Source: an uncultured Planctomycetaceae bacterium
Lineage (GTDB): Bacteria; Planctomycetota; Planctomycetia; Planctomycetales; Planctomycetaceae
Assembly (NCBI GenBank): GCA_903861195.1
Contig: CAIOTJ010000027.1
Coordinates: 1-36,953 of the forward strand
Reading direction: 5' to 3'
Length of the DNA stretch: 36,953 nt
This document shows positions 24,805-33,743 of the stretch, one piece after another; the first letter of the stretch is position 1; the number at the start of each line of letters is the position of its first letter. Under the pieces are notes generated by a model, which was not told the origin of the DNA, made no database searches, and saw only the letters and a list, made by a program, of their open reading frames with translations. A program made the position numbers and the translations under genes.

Positions 24805-25737
24805 TCAAGACTCGACCGGACGTGGGTTGCGGGTGCCTCTCGGGGAGCGGGGGGTGGAAAGAGACTTCGTTCGAAAGGGAGCGGGTGGGTTGGGAGGAGG
24901 AGAAGTCACTCCGGCGGATGCCGGGGATTCACCCGCCGGCTGACACGTCCGCGGGCTGGCTGGCCACAGGGCATCGAGGCGCGGCGGAACGAGGTCGGCG
25001 ACGCTCTCCACGATCAGATCAGGGCTGTAGGCGAAACGTGACAGGTCCGCGAGGCTGGTCCCGCCCGACAGCACCAGGATCGTCTTGTAGCCCAGTTGCA
25101 CGCCACCAAGGATGTCGGTCTCCATGGTGTCGCCGATCACGATGGTCTGATCGGTGGTCAACTCCAGTTCCTTGCGCGCCGCCCGCAGCATCACCGGGCT
25201 GGGTTTGCCAACACTGAAAGCCCTGACACCGGCGGCGGCCTCGAGCATCGCCACGATCGCCCCACATCCGGGTCGGGTTCCATTCTGGGTGGGGCAGGTG
25301 GGATCCAGATTGGTGGCCACCAGTTTGGCCCCGCCCAGAATCATCTGAACGGCCTGTTCCACCATCTCGAAGTTCAGCGATCGCCCCTCCCCCACCACCA
25401 CATAGTCGGGAGATTTGTCGACAATCGAATAGCCATTCTGATGGAGCGCGGTCATCAACCCCCCCTCGCCGATCACGAACGCGGTTCCGCCCGGTTTCTG
25501 CCGGGCGAGAAACCGGGCGGTGGCCATGGCGCAGGTGAAAACATGGCGCTCCTCGACCTCAATTCCCATCCGCCGCAGCTTGGTCACCACATCACGGCGG
25601 GTGCGCTGGCTGTTGTTGGTCAGGAAAAGAAACGGAATCTTCCGGTCGAGAAGCGCCGCGATGAATCGCTCGGCTCCGGGCACCAGCTGCGCACCACGAT
25701 AGATCACTCCATCCATGTCAATCAGAAATCCTGACAC
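24805..25737 (-). CDS. HAD-IIA family phosphatase, NagD-like
   Basis: The product (about 310 aa) is a class IIA haloacid dehalogenase phosphatase of the NagD / 4-nitrophenylphosphatase type. Motif I is LIDMDGVIYRG, motif II is LTNNSQRTR, the motif III lysine is in VGKPSPVMLRAA, and motif IV is IGDTMETDILGG. The cap has the expected CGAIVAMLEAAAG. Such enzymes dephosphorylate nucleotides or sugar phosphates. The last roughly 50 residues are a Pro/Ser/Arg-rich tail beyond the usual fold and are probably disordered. I chose a GTG at 25737, where the family starts; an upstream in-frame GTG at 25785 would add 16 unlikely residues. The start is the least certain part. Confidence 0.85.
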   Translation of the reverse strand: MSGFLIDMDGVIYRGAQLVPGAERFIAALLDRKIPFLFLTNNSQRTRRDVVTKLRRMGIEVEERHVFTCAMATARFLARQKPGGTAFVIGEGGLMTALHQNGYSIVDKSPDYVVVGEGRSLNFEMVEQAVQMILGGAKLVATNLDPTCPTQNGTRPGCGAIVAMLEAAAGVRAFSVGKPSPVMLRAARKELELTTDQTIVIGDTMETDILGGVQLGYKTILVLSGGTSLADLSRFAYSPDLIVESVADLVPPRLDALWPASPRTCQPAGESPASAGVTSPPPNPPAPFRTKSLSTPRSPRGTRNPRPVES

Positions 25738-26072
25738 CGCAACCCCCGTTCCCAAGGTCCCTCGCGGCCACCGGGCGGAATCCACGTTCCAGCCTTCCGA
25801 GAGACCCGCGCCTCAAGGACCGCCTTGCAACTCTGGATGCAGTCGGCGTGCCAATGTGGTGGAGATTGCGGACAAGGGGCGGAAATCTGCGAAGTCCGCC
25901 CGAAATCGATCACCCGCTTCCGGCCCCCCCCGGGCGTTACATGCGCCACGGAAGCGCAACTCGCCCGCCGATTGATCAGTCTTTCGGCCCGCTGCCGAGT
26001 TCCGCATCACGAGCGACGAACTCTTCAACAACGGTTGCAGGCCGATGTGCGGGGACGGACGGACCCGATTCG
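25738..26072. other. 335-bp gap between rsgA and the NagD-like gene
   Basis: No gene with family motifs is seen. Both neighbours are on the minus strand. Open frames here (for example the frame ending at 25813) are compositional shadows. I found no clear promoter or hairpin with a T-run. Confidence 0.4.
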
Positions 26073-27176
26073 TTACAGATCGCCATCTCCCTGCCGGATC
26101 CGACAGTAACTGGCGAATCTCTGGCGGGAGATCTGACCACGGGCCACCGCGAGCTTCACGCCACACTCACGCTCGTGAATGTGGGTGCAATTGGCGAAGC
26201 GACAGGCCCTCACATGGGGGTGGAACTCGATGAAATACCCTTCGATTTCCCCGGGGGTCAGATCCCACAGGTCCAGTTGCCTCACCCCGGGAGTATCCAC
26301 GACCCAGCCTCCCATGGTCAGCGGCCAGAGACGGGCGCTGGTCGTGGTGTGCTGTCCTTTGCCGGTCTCCTCGGTCACATCGAGCGTCCGCAGGTTCAAG
26401 CCCGGTTCCACGGAGTTGATCAGCGAGGATTTTCCCACGCCGCTCTGCCCGGCCAACGCCGTCGCCCGCCCCCGCAGCAGATGCCGCAGGCGGGCCAGAC
26501 CCTGTCCCGTCCGGGCGCTGCAGGGGATCACCTCGTAACCGAGCTGGGCGTAGATTCCCACGATCGGCTGCAACTCCGCCAGGTCGACGAGATCGATCTT
26601 GTTGATGACGATCACCGGCTGCAATTCCCCCTGCAGAACGCTGATCAGATACCGATCAATGAGGCTGGGCTTGAGCCGCGGAGTGGCGGCGGACCCGACG
26701 ATCAGCACCTGGTCCACATTCGCGACCAGGACGTGCTTCCGTTCACGGATCTTCCTGGCCAGGATTCCCGTCCGCGGCTCGACCCTCTCGATGACCCCTT
26801 GCCGGTCGTCGCTGGGCCGCACCAACACCCGGTCTCCCGCCGCGACCACGGTCCGTCCGTCAACCGCCATGTCCCGCAGCACCTGACGGACGGAACATTC
26901 AAGCATGCGTCCCTGACCCAGGTCGACCAGGCAGCCCGCTCCCCGGGGACTCAGCACCCTGCCGGGACACAGGAGACCGGCCTGCAACTCCTGCTGGATC
27001 TGGGCCTCTGAAGCCGCAACCACCGTCCGCTTGCGGGAAAAATCCCCCTTACCCGAAACCCGCTCCGAAGCTGAAAGGGCCTCGAGCTGACCTTCATCGA
27101 GCGGCTTGAGATTCCGCTGGCGTGGAGACGTGCCACGGTTTTTCCGCAGATCGACCCGCTTTTTCCGCTGATTCAT
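26073..27176 (-). CDS. rsgA: Small ribosomal subunit biogenesis GTPase RsgA
   Basis: RsgA (YjeQ) is a circularly permuted GTPase that helps late maturation of the 30S subunit. The 367-aa product has a basic N-terminal extension (1-60), an OB-fold (about 65-130), then the GTPase motifs in permuted order: G4 NKID (192-195), G5 SAR, G1 GQSGVGKS (243-250), G2 with the HTTT switch and G3 DTPG (294-297). A C-terminal zinc site follows: Cys325, Cys330, His332 and Cys338. All key residues are present. It lies 51 bp downstream of the FHA-domain gene in the same direction and is probably co-transcribed with it. Confidence 0.96.
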   Translation of the reverse strand: MNQRKKRVDLRKNRGTSPRQRNLKPLDEGQLEALSASERVSGKGDFSRKRTVVAASEAQIQQELQAGLLCPGRVLSPRGAGCLVDLGQGRMLECSVRQVLRDMAVDGRTVVAAGDRVLVRPSDDRQGVIERVEPRTGILARKIRERKHVLVANVDQVLIVGSAATPRLKPSLIDRYLISVLQGELQPVIVINKIDLVDLAELQPIVGIYAQLGYEVIPCSARTGQGLARLRHLLRGRATALAGQSGVGKSSLINSVEPGLNLRTLDVTEETGKGQHTTTSARLWPLTMGGWVVDTPGVRQLDLWDLTPGEIEGYFIEFHPHVRACRFANCTHIHERECGVKLAVARGQISRQRFASYCRIRQGDGDL

Positions 27177-27227
27177 CGAAATTCACTTTCACCGGTGCGG
27201 CCGGTGGGCCGTACCGCGGAGGACGGG

Positions 27228-27725
27228 TCACTCATCCGACTGCAGCCACTCGAAGGCCCGCTCATCATCGTTGTGGGGTGCCGATCTTGCGCCGCTGGAA
27301 CCGTCTGCCGCGGGATTCGGCTGGGAACGCGGGGGCTTGGGACGGGGGCGCCGCTCGACCTGCTGCAATCCGGCCTTCTCCAACAGGCTCATCTGGATGT
27401 CTTCCCCACTGTCCAACATGACTGGGGGGGTGGTGCCGGGGATGACATTGTAATCGATCTTGAAAGTCTGCCTGGCGAACGAGATTTCGTCGCCGGGCAT
27501 CAACCAGGCCTTTTTCACGCGCACGCCATTGATCTTGGTTCCGTTGCTGCTGTTGAGGTCTTTGACCAACCAATAGCCATCGACCAACTCCAACTCGCAG
27601 TGTCGGCTCGACACATTTCCATATTCCAGAACCAGATCACATCCCTCGCGACGCCCGACCACCAGACGTGGCCTCAGCAGAGGAATGGTGTCGCCGCCCC
27701 CTACGGGTATCAATTCTCCGAGCAT
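27228..27725 (-). CDS. FHA-domain protein, 165 aa
   Basis: A single forkhead-associated domain occupies about 18-92, with the conserved phosphothreonine-binding residues in VVGRREGCDL (Gly24-Arg25), SSRHCEL (Ser40, His42) and SSNGTKING (Asn61-Gly62). The remaining 70 residues are Pro/Arg-rich and end in a short acidic tail (FEWLQSDE). There is no signal peptide or membrane segment, so a cytoplasmic phospho-dependent adaptor is likely; its kinase is not in the window. AAGGAG lies 7 bp before the ATG. A promoter-like sequence lies in the 181-bp gap upstream, and rsgA follows after 51 bp. Confidence 0.92.
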   Translation of the reverse strand: MLGELIPVGGGDTIPLLRPRLVVGRREGCDLVLEYGNVSSRHCELELVDGYWLVKDLNSSNGTKINGVRVKKAWLMPGDEISFARQTFKIDYNVIPGTTPPVMLDSGEDIQMSLLEKAGLQQVERRPRPKPPRSQPNPAADGSSGARSAPHNDDERAFEWLQSDE

Positions 27726-27829
27726 TCACCGCTCCTTCACTCGTCAGAGGCGCTCGACCAATCGGTGGCACCCGACATATCCGGGAGAGACTCAGGAACG
27801 CGACGGGGCAGTTCCTGCACTTCAGGTGA

Positions 27830-27859
27830 ATACTACGGCGATTTTCGCACGGACGTCAA
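27830..27859 (-). promoter_or_regulatory. Sigma70-like promoter for the FHA gene and rsgA
   Basis: On the minus strand TTGACG (27859-27854), an 18-bp spacer and TAGTAT (27835-27830) lie about 105 bp before the FHA gene start. The -35 box is the same as that proposed for serC. Confidence 0.5.
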
Positions 27860-27906
27860 ACCGGGTTCATGAAAATCACGGCCTGGAGGCTTGCCTGGGG
27901 CAGCTC

Positions 27907-30900
27907 TCACCCCATCGAGGAATCGGCTCCGGAGACAACGGGTGCGACGTTCACCCCCGCACCGTCTGAGTCACGCGAAGTCCGGAGACCCCGCAGCCCC
28001 TGCACAATCCACCAAGCCAGGGCGCATCCGAGCCCGAACCGGGCGGCCCCCAGCAAATGAATCACCAAGTCCCAGGACTGCATCGACAACAGCGCCAATC
28101 CGAATGTGCACAGCAGCAGGATCGACACCCGATTGCTCCACGAGGTCTTGGTCAACACAATCCCGGCTGCCAACAGCGCTCCCGAAATCCACCAGGTGAA
28201 AAAATCGGTCTTCCAATATGAAACCGTAAGCGCGGGGATTTCTCCCAGGCGGGCATATTCATAGGCTCGCCCCGCGGTCTGGAACGCATACAGCCCTTCG
28301 CCCCCGGTTCCAAACCAGCGGTCGAGATCCGCCGTGTCGGTGGCGTGGCCCACGGCCCCCTGCAGCCAGCTGAAACGAGCCGGATGAACTGCGGTGAACC
28401 CCTGGGGAACCCGCACCAGACCGAACTCCTGGGGAACCCAGACGGCAGTCCGCAACTGCTGGATGACCACCCCCTCGTCACCGGCACCTTTGCCCAAGCG
28501 GGGGACGAAAATCTGCAGGTTGCCCCCCCGCCCCGGCAGTGGACGCGGGTTGTAGGGGGTCTGGTAGATCAGCGCGATCACGAACGGTTCATCGGCGGTG
28601 CGATTGCGAATGACTGGAATCTGGTAGGCATCCCAGCGTTTGTCGGGAGACTCCACGGGTGACCGTTCCAATTCCACCCGCTTCCCCGCCACGACGGTAT
28701 CGAGGGGAATCGAGTCTTTGGGAAGCACCAGGTCGAGACGCTGCCGCTCGCTGGTGCGGAGTTCATACCGCATCCGGCAGGTGACCTTGGAATCCTCGGT
28801 CACCACCGCCTCCAGGGCCGCCTTCGAGACCAGTGTTTCCAGCACCGGCTGAATCTCCAGTTGCGTTGAGGTGAGCTGCAGCGATTGCGGTTGCCCGAAC
28901 TCATCGGGCTGCGCTCCATAACGAAAGGCCAGATCTCCTTCTCCGGAGAGGAGGGTCAGTTCGCGAAGATCGATCGACTCCAACCCCTCGTCCGCCTCCG
29001 CGCCCACCGAGAGGGTTCGATCACGCTGCACCACCACCTGCCCCTCCACCGAGGTGGGATTCGCGAGAGTGTCGGTCCCATCGAGTCCGCCTGTTCGAAC
29101 GCGGATGGGGGCGACGGCGAACCGGAGCTGCCGCGCCCCGGGAGGCAGACTCAGCTTTTGGTCGGCGCGCAGATTGAGTTGGAACGGGCCCAACACGGGG
29201 CGCTGCAGCACGATTTTCCAGAAGACCCAGCCGGCCGGCCCCCCCTCCTCGCGTGCCTGCTGACGGATGGGTGGGGTCTGGGGACTGCCGGGCAGCACTC
29301 GCAACGAGTCGGCCAGGTTTTCAGGAATGGCCAAGCGGAAGGTGTCGAGAGGCGCATACTGCACTGTCCCCGCCACCTGAGTCTCAATTTCCGCCAAATC
29401 CCTGCGGACCCTCACCGAGGTGGCCACCGTGGCTCCCCACCGCGGAGACCGGCGATTCATGCTCCAGGTGAACTCCGGGAGCGCGGGAAACACCCAGCCA
29501 GCCAGCCAGCGCGCCCCCGCCGGGGGGGCCGCAGGAGGAGCAGTGGCCGGTTGCAGCCGTTCGACGGAACGATCATCAAAGACAAGTTCCAGGTTTTCGG
29601 CGGCGGCAGCCCAGACTTCACCCCGGTCTCGGACCGCCAACCGGGGGGTCAGCAGTGTCAGCGTCCGGGAAGACTCTTCAGGCCCGGCCAGCCGCCGCCG
29701 CCCCGTCACCTTCAACCGCACCTCACCCTGAACTCCATCGCGCAGCGTGACCAGCAATTCGGGCGGATCCCCCACGACCTGATGCGACTTGACCGCATCT
29801 CCCTCCACACTGTCGACCACCAACTCGGCGGGCAACCCGAACCGCAGCTCAAACACCGAAGCCCGGTCGATCTGCAGTTGGAACTCTTCGGTCAACTCCC
29901 ATCCCGCCTCGCGAAACAGCACCTGCGAGTGGCGCTGCGACTGGATGCGCGGCGCGACCGGACGGGCGGTCATCCGCAACTCGAATCCTGTGTTGAAGTA
30001 CCGCCAGGCCAAGGCATCGGCCCGAGCCAACTCCGGGGGCACCTCGACCGGCTCCACGCGGATCAATCCCTGCTGCTTCTCGATGACCACGGCCAGGTCG
30101 GCCGTACTTGAGACCGTCAGAATTCCATTCTCCCGCCAACCCCCTCCGGCATGAACCCCCTGGACCTGACCAGCCTCCGTCATCCCGGCGACTGCGAATG
30201 TTTCGGTGGGGAGACTCGATTCAGTCAAGACCCGCACCGGCAGCCTCTTCGACTCCCCCTCCAGCAGTTCCACGCTGATCGTTTGCCCGCTGTCATCCGG
30301 GGCGACACTCCAGGACTTCAGACCCGGAGCGGTCACCTCGATGATCCGGGTCCCCAGCGGTGCCCGGACCTCCACCCGCCCCAGAGAACCACGTAAAACC
30401 TGGTAATCCAGTCGGCTCTCCGACTGGATCAAACCGTCTCCCAGACGAACTTGGGTGACATTTTTGACGGTTGCCAACGGATCCAAAACCGGTTCCGCGA
30501 CTGTCCGGGGACGCCACCGGGCGATCAGGCTTCCGGTGGCCGGCAATCGCGCCGTCAAGCGAGAAACCCCCTCCGATACGACCGTTTCCACCGCTGCCGC
30601 GAGAGGTTCCAGGTCAAACGCCTGTTCCGCTCCGGGTACCGTCAACTGGACCGAGGTGGTCACCGAGCGGGGAATCTCCAGTTGAATCTCCCGACCGCTG
30701 GGGGTGTTCCGCACCCGGGCGGCCATCTCGAATCGCACCCGGTACGCGCCCGGTTCGGGAAACCGCACTTCGTACTCTCCATCTCCCACCGCACGCAGCC
30801 AGACCCGTTTGTCGTCACATGACAACTCTCCCAGTGCGGCGGTTCCGAACCGCAGCGGCAGGCGCAGGCGGTCGTCCGTCAGAACGCGGACCGCGAGATC

Positions 30901-31314
30901 CGCTTCAATCCGCGCCAGATCACCATCGAGAGTGATCACGTAGCGGGCTTCGGCCAAGCCCGCTCCCACAGCAGCCGGTTCCGTGAGGTGTTTCGCCTCC
31001 AGTGTTTGCAGCCGCCCCCACCAGTCGTTCAGGAGCCGCAGGGGAACGATCGCGACCGCCCCTTCCCCAGCAAGAGTCTGCTGCAGACTGCGAAACGGAA
31101 CATAGACCAGACGATCCCAGGGGGAATCGCCCCCAGCGGCCGCCGGTTTTCCCGGAGCGGAGGCCTCAGAAGCCGCGGCTGGATTGGCTGCAACCCCCGC
31201 CGTGGACCCGACCGGTGCTGGCTGCGCCGAGCAGATCGTCGACGCTGTCAGCAACCACGCACTCGCAAAACACCTCATCAGCCAATTGGGCTTTGGGCGT
31301 TGAAACCAGTTCAT
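27907..31314 (-). CDS. Large exported, C-terminally membrane-anchored protein of unknown function, 1135 aa
   Basis: I do not recognise a named family. The N-terminus is a signal peptide (LMRCFASAWLLTASTICSAQ), followed by an Ala/Pro/Gly linker. Residues about 60-1030 are rich in predicted beta-strand with repeated patterns such as LRLPLRFGTAALGELSCD, YRVRFEMAARVRN, LLVTLRDGVQGEVRLKVTG and MRYELRTSERQRLDLVLP, suggesting several stacked beta-sandwich domains. The C-terminus has two or three hydrophobic helices (WWISGALLAAGIVL, VSILLLCTFGLALLS, ARFGLGCALAWWIV), so most of the protein probably faces outside, anchored at its end. The ATG at 31314 overlaps the stop codon of a 22-codon upstream frame. 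The FHA gene follows after 181 bp. Length and layout resemble planctomycete envelope proteins. Confidence 0.82.
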   Translation of the reverse strand: MNWFQRPKPNWLMRCFASAWLLTASTICSAQPAPVGSTAGVAANPAAASEASAPGKPAAAGGDSPWDRLVYVPFRSLQQTLAGEGAVAIVPLRLLNDWWGRLQTLEAKHLTEPAAVGAGLAEARYVITLDGDLARIEADLAVRVLTDDRLRLPLRFGTAALGELSCDDKRVWLRAVGDGEYEVRFPEPGAYRVRFEMAARVRNTPSGREIQLEIPRSVTTSVQLTVPGAEQAFDLEPLAAAVETVVSEGVSRLTARLPATGSLIARWRPRTVAEPVLDPLATVKNVTQVRLGDGLIQSESRLDYQVLRGSLGRVEVRAPLGTRIIEVTAPGLKSWSVAPDDSGQTISVELLEGESKRLPVRVLTESSLPTETFAVAGMTEAGQVQGVHAGGGWRENGILTVSSTADLAVVIEKQQGLIRVEPVEVPPELARADALAWRYFNTGFELRMTARPVAPRIQSQRHSQVLFREAGWELTEEFQLQIDRASVFELRFGLPAELVVDSVEGDAVKSHQVVGDPPELLVTLRDGVQGEVRLKVTGRRRLAGPEESSRTLTLLTPRLAVRDRGEVWAAAAENLELVFDDRSVERLQPATAPPAAPPAGARWLAGWVFPALPEFTWSMNRRSPRWGATVATSVRVRRDLAEIETQVAGTVQYAPLDTFRLAIPENLADSLRVLPGSPQTPPIRQQAREEGGPAGWVFWKIVLQRPVLGPFQLNLRADQKLSLPPGARQLRFAVAPIRVRTGGLDGTDTLANPTSVEGQVVVQRDRTLSVGAEADEGLESIDLRELTLLSGEGDLAFRYGAQPDEFGQPQSLQLTSTQLEIQPVLETLVSKAALEAVVTEDSKVTCRMRYELRTSERQRLDLVLPKDSIPLDTVVAGKRVELERSPVESPDKRWDAYQIPVIRNRTADEPFVIALIYQTPYNPRPLPGRGGNLQIFVPRLGKGAGDEGVVIQQLRTAVWVPQEFGLVRVPQGFTAVHPARFSWLQGAVGHATDTADLDRWFGTGGEGLYAFQTAGRAYEYARLGEIPALTVSYWKTDFFTWWISGALLAAGIVLTKTSWSNRVSILLLCTFGLALLSMQSWDLVIHLLGAARFGLGCALAWWIVQGLRGLRTSRDSDGAGVNVAPVVSGADSSMG

Positions 31315-31823
31315 CAGTCGACACTCTCTCCCACGTTGGGCCGATGGTTGCTGTGGCAAACGGCGCAGTCCACGCAGATCATGCGGGCTGCAAAACGGTG
31401 AAAACCACTCCGAAGCAGTGTACAGAGATGCGTGACTGCAACGCCAGCGAGCGACCGCGAGCTGCGTCTTCCCGGTGCCGACCTCACCAATCTCCCGGCT
31501 TGAGACGGCCGTCCACGGGGGTGTCAGCCGGAACTGGTCTGGTCCTGGCCGGGCAGGGGTCCGATTCGGTGTGCTGCCCGATGGTCGGTCGAGTTCAGCG
31601 TCATCCCCCTCAGGAGAAAGCCGGGTCCCCGCGCGGAGTCGCCTCGACTGAGGTTCCGCGGATTCGGGGGATGTCTCGGCTTCGTTCCTGGACGCCGTCG
31701 CTTGAATGATGAAAATTCGTCGAGTCTGCTGCTAAGATTCTGGACCTGGGAGTTCTCGCTCCCAATTCGGGTCGTCTCCCCAACCCCCTTGCGTGATCCG
31801 TGGCCTGCACCGCGCCCTCTCCG
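31315..31823. other. 509-bp divergent intergenic region, with a possible 22-codon leader frame
   Basis: No gene of normal size is visible. Immediately before the 1135-aa gene, a minus-strand frame of 22 codons (31382-31314) encodes MICVDCAVCHSNHRPNVGES plus two residues; its TGA overlaps the next ATG (TGATG). The same frame stays open further upstream with no convincing start. On the plus strand I saw no promoter with acceptable spacing for the CRTAC1-like gene. Confidence 0.35.
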
Positions 31824-33605
31824 ATGGGCATCGCCACCTCCCGATTTCTGCTGCTGTCGGGACTGCTCTGGTCCGGCGGTTGCAACCCCGCCATAGAGCA
31901 GGAGGAGTTCGCGCGCCCACGTTTCAAGACGTCGCCAACAGCGAACCAGGAAGCCTCCTGGCTGTCCGAAGTCTCGGCTGAGGCAGGACTGGACTTCTCC
32001 CGTGAAGAAGAGCCGGAAGGGTCCTATTTCATGCCCGAAATCATGGGGTCGGGTGGTGGATTTCTGGACTTCGATTCCGACGGACTGCTCGACATCGTCC
32101 TGCTCGATGCATTGTGGGGGGGGGGAGGGTCAAACACCCGATCCCGGGTGCGACTCTACCGGCAGTTCTCACCGGGCAAATTCCAGGAAGTTTCACCCCG
32201 GGCCGGCTTCAACGAATTCCCCAGCTACGCTGTGGGGCTGGCGATCGGCGACTACGACAGTGACGGGGACAGCGACCTGTTCGTCAGTTGCCTGGGCCCC
32301 GACGTGCTTTACAACAATCAGGGGGATGGCACTTTTGGGGAGTCCAGTCAGCACCTGTCGGTGAGAGACCCCAGGTGGGGAACCGCCGCCACCTTTTTCG
32401 ATTACGACCGGGATGGATTCCTCGATCTCTATGTGGTGAATTACCTCGATTACTTCCCGGGAAATCCCTGCGACGACAGTCGTCAGCGCCCCGATTACTG
32501 CGGGCCTCAGGCTTTTCAGGGAACCTTGGGGAAACTCTACCGCAACCTGGGGGAGATCAACTCTCAAGGCCAGGTACTGCTCGATGTCTCCGCGGTCAGT
32601 GGTTTGGCGGCAGGCGCTGCGGGCCCTGGGTTGGGGCTATTATGCCGGGATTTCAACGGTGACTTTTTGCCCGACATCTATGTGGCGTATGACCAGCATC
32701 CCAATCCCCTGTTCCTGCAGCAGACGGATGGTAAATTCCGGGAAGCGGGGGCGAACTGGGGCCTGGCGACCAATGGGCTCGGCCAGCCTCAGGCCAGCAT
32801 GGGAATCGCCACGGGAGACTTCAATGGCGATTCCTTGTTTGACCTGTTCATTACCAACATCCGCGGCGAAGTGAACATTCTCTACCTCGCCACGCGACAC
32901 GAGACCTTCCGCGACGGAACGTCCAAGTCGGGAATCGCCTCGGCCAGCCTGACCCGGACGGGGTTTGGGACAGCGGCTCTGGATCTGGACCTCGATGGAG
33001 ACCTGGATCTGGCCGTCGTGAATGGTCGGGTCAAGCGCGATGTACCGCTGCCTGGATCGAATTTGAGTCCATTCTGGAACGACTACGCGGAACCTTCGCA
33101 GCTGCTGCGGAACGATGGGCAGGCGCGGTTTGAGGATGTGTCGGCCTGGTGCGGCGAATGGGGATCGAGACATGCGGTCTCCCGCGCTCTGGCCTCCGCC
33201 GACTTCGACAATGATGGCGACCTGGACCTGTTGAGCACCACCTGCGGTGGACCGGCGTCATTGTGGGAAAACAAAACACCCCGCGAGGGACACTGGCTGC
33301 GGGTGCGACTGACAGATTCGCAGGGGAACCGAGAGGGCTATGGCGCCCGGGTGACAGTCCGTGCGGGAGAGCGCCAGTGGACCCGGGAAATGAACCCCTC
33401 CACCAGCTATTTGTCGAGCCACGACCCGCGACTGCATTTCGGCCTGGGGGCCGCGCAGCGCTACGATTCGATTGAAGTCGAGTGGAGCGACGGCACCCGA
33501 CAACTTGCTCCCGCGGGTGACTCGGACCGCGAGCTGATCATTGGCAGAGGGCGTCGGGTCCAGGTGGTCAGCGACCCGGACACCGCTGCGGATCCTTCCC
33601 CCTGA
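31824..33605 (+). CDS. CRTAC1-like FG-GAP/VCBS beta-propeller lipoprotein with ASPIC/UnbV domain
   Basis: The 593-aa product begins with a lipoprotein-type signal (SRFLLLSGLLWSGGC), the Cys being the probable lipidation site. Seven calcium-binding FG-GAP/VCBS-type loops follow: DFDSDGLLD, DYDSDGDSD, DYDRDGFLD, DFNGDFLPD, DFNGDSLFD, DLDLDGDLD and DFDNDGDLD, matching a seven-bladed beta-propeller. The C-terminal ASPIC/UnbV domain (about 500-575) contains GYGARVTVRAGERQW, STSYLSSHD and LHFGLGAAQRYDSIEVEWSD. This architecture is common in Planctomycetota and in animal CRTAC1. Its role is unknown; surface display and Ca2+ binding are inferred. The ATG at 31824 is preferred over a GTG at 31800. The stop codon lies inside the first unit of a tandem repeat. 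Confidence 0.92.
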   Translation: MGIATSRFLLLSGLLWSGGCNPAIEQEEFARPRFKTSPTANQEASWLSEVSAEAGLDFSREEEPEGSYFMPEIMGSGGGFLDFDSDGLLDIVLLDALWGGGGSNTRSRVRLYRQFSPGKFQEVSPRAGFNEFPSYAVGLAIGDYDSDGDSDLFVSCLGPDVLYNNQGDGTFGESSQHLSVRDPRWGTAATFFDYDRDGFLDLYVVNYLDYFPGNPCDDSRQRPDYCGPQAFQGTLGKLYRNLGEINSQGQVLLDVSAVSGLAAGAAGPGLGLLCRDFNGDFLPDIYVAYDQHPNPLFLQQTDGKFREAGANWGLATNGLGQPQASMGIATGDFNGDSLFDLFITNIRGEVNILYLATRHETFRDGTSKSGIASASLTRTGFGTAALDLDLDGDLDLAVVNGRVKRDVPLPGSNLSPFWNDYAEPSQLLRNDGQARFEDVSAWCGEWGSRHAVSRALASADFDNDGDLDLLSTTCGGPASLWENKTPREGHWLRVRLTDSQGNREGYGARVTVRAGERQWTREMNPSTSYLSSHDPRLHFGLGAAQRYDSIEVEWSDGTRQLAPAGDSDRELIIGRGRRVQVVSDPDTAADPSP

Positions 33606-33664
33606 GATCCGGCCCCCCTGAGATCCGGCCCCCCTGAGATCCGGCCCCCCTGAGATCTGGCCGG
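33601..33664. repeat. 16-bp tandem repeat, four copies, starting in the CRTAC1-like stop codon
   Basis: Three perfect head-to-tail copies of CCTGAGATCCGGCCCC (33601-33616, 33617-33632, 33633-33648) are followed by a fourth with changes near its end (33649-33664). The first copy contains the TGA stop of the upstream gene. The array sits in the 138-bp gap between convergent genes. Copy-number variation by slippage would not alter the upstream protein, since each unit repeats the stop after it. Confidence 0.95.
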
Positions 33665-33743
33665 GTACAGTTCCCGCCTGCTGGATTGCGCAGGGTCCGG
33701 TGGCCGGTGTTTGGGGCAACAGCGAATTCCACTCTGGACTTCG

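Noticed and set aside
28885-30111. Plus-strand frame of 408 codons opposite the 1135-aa gene
   Set aside because: Antisense shadow with shadow-type composition and no ribosome site.
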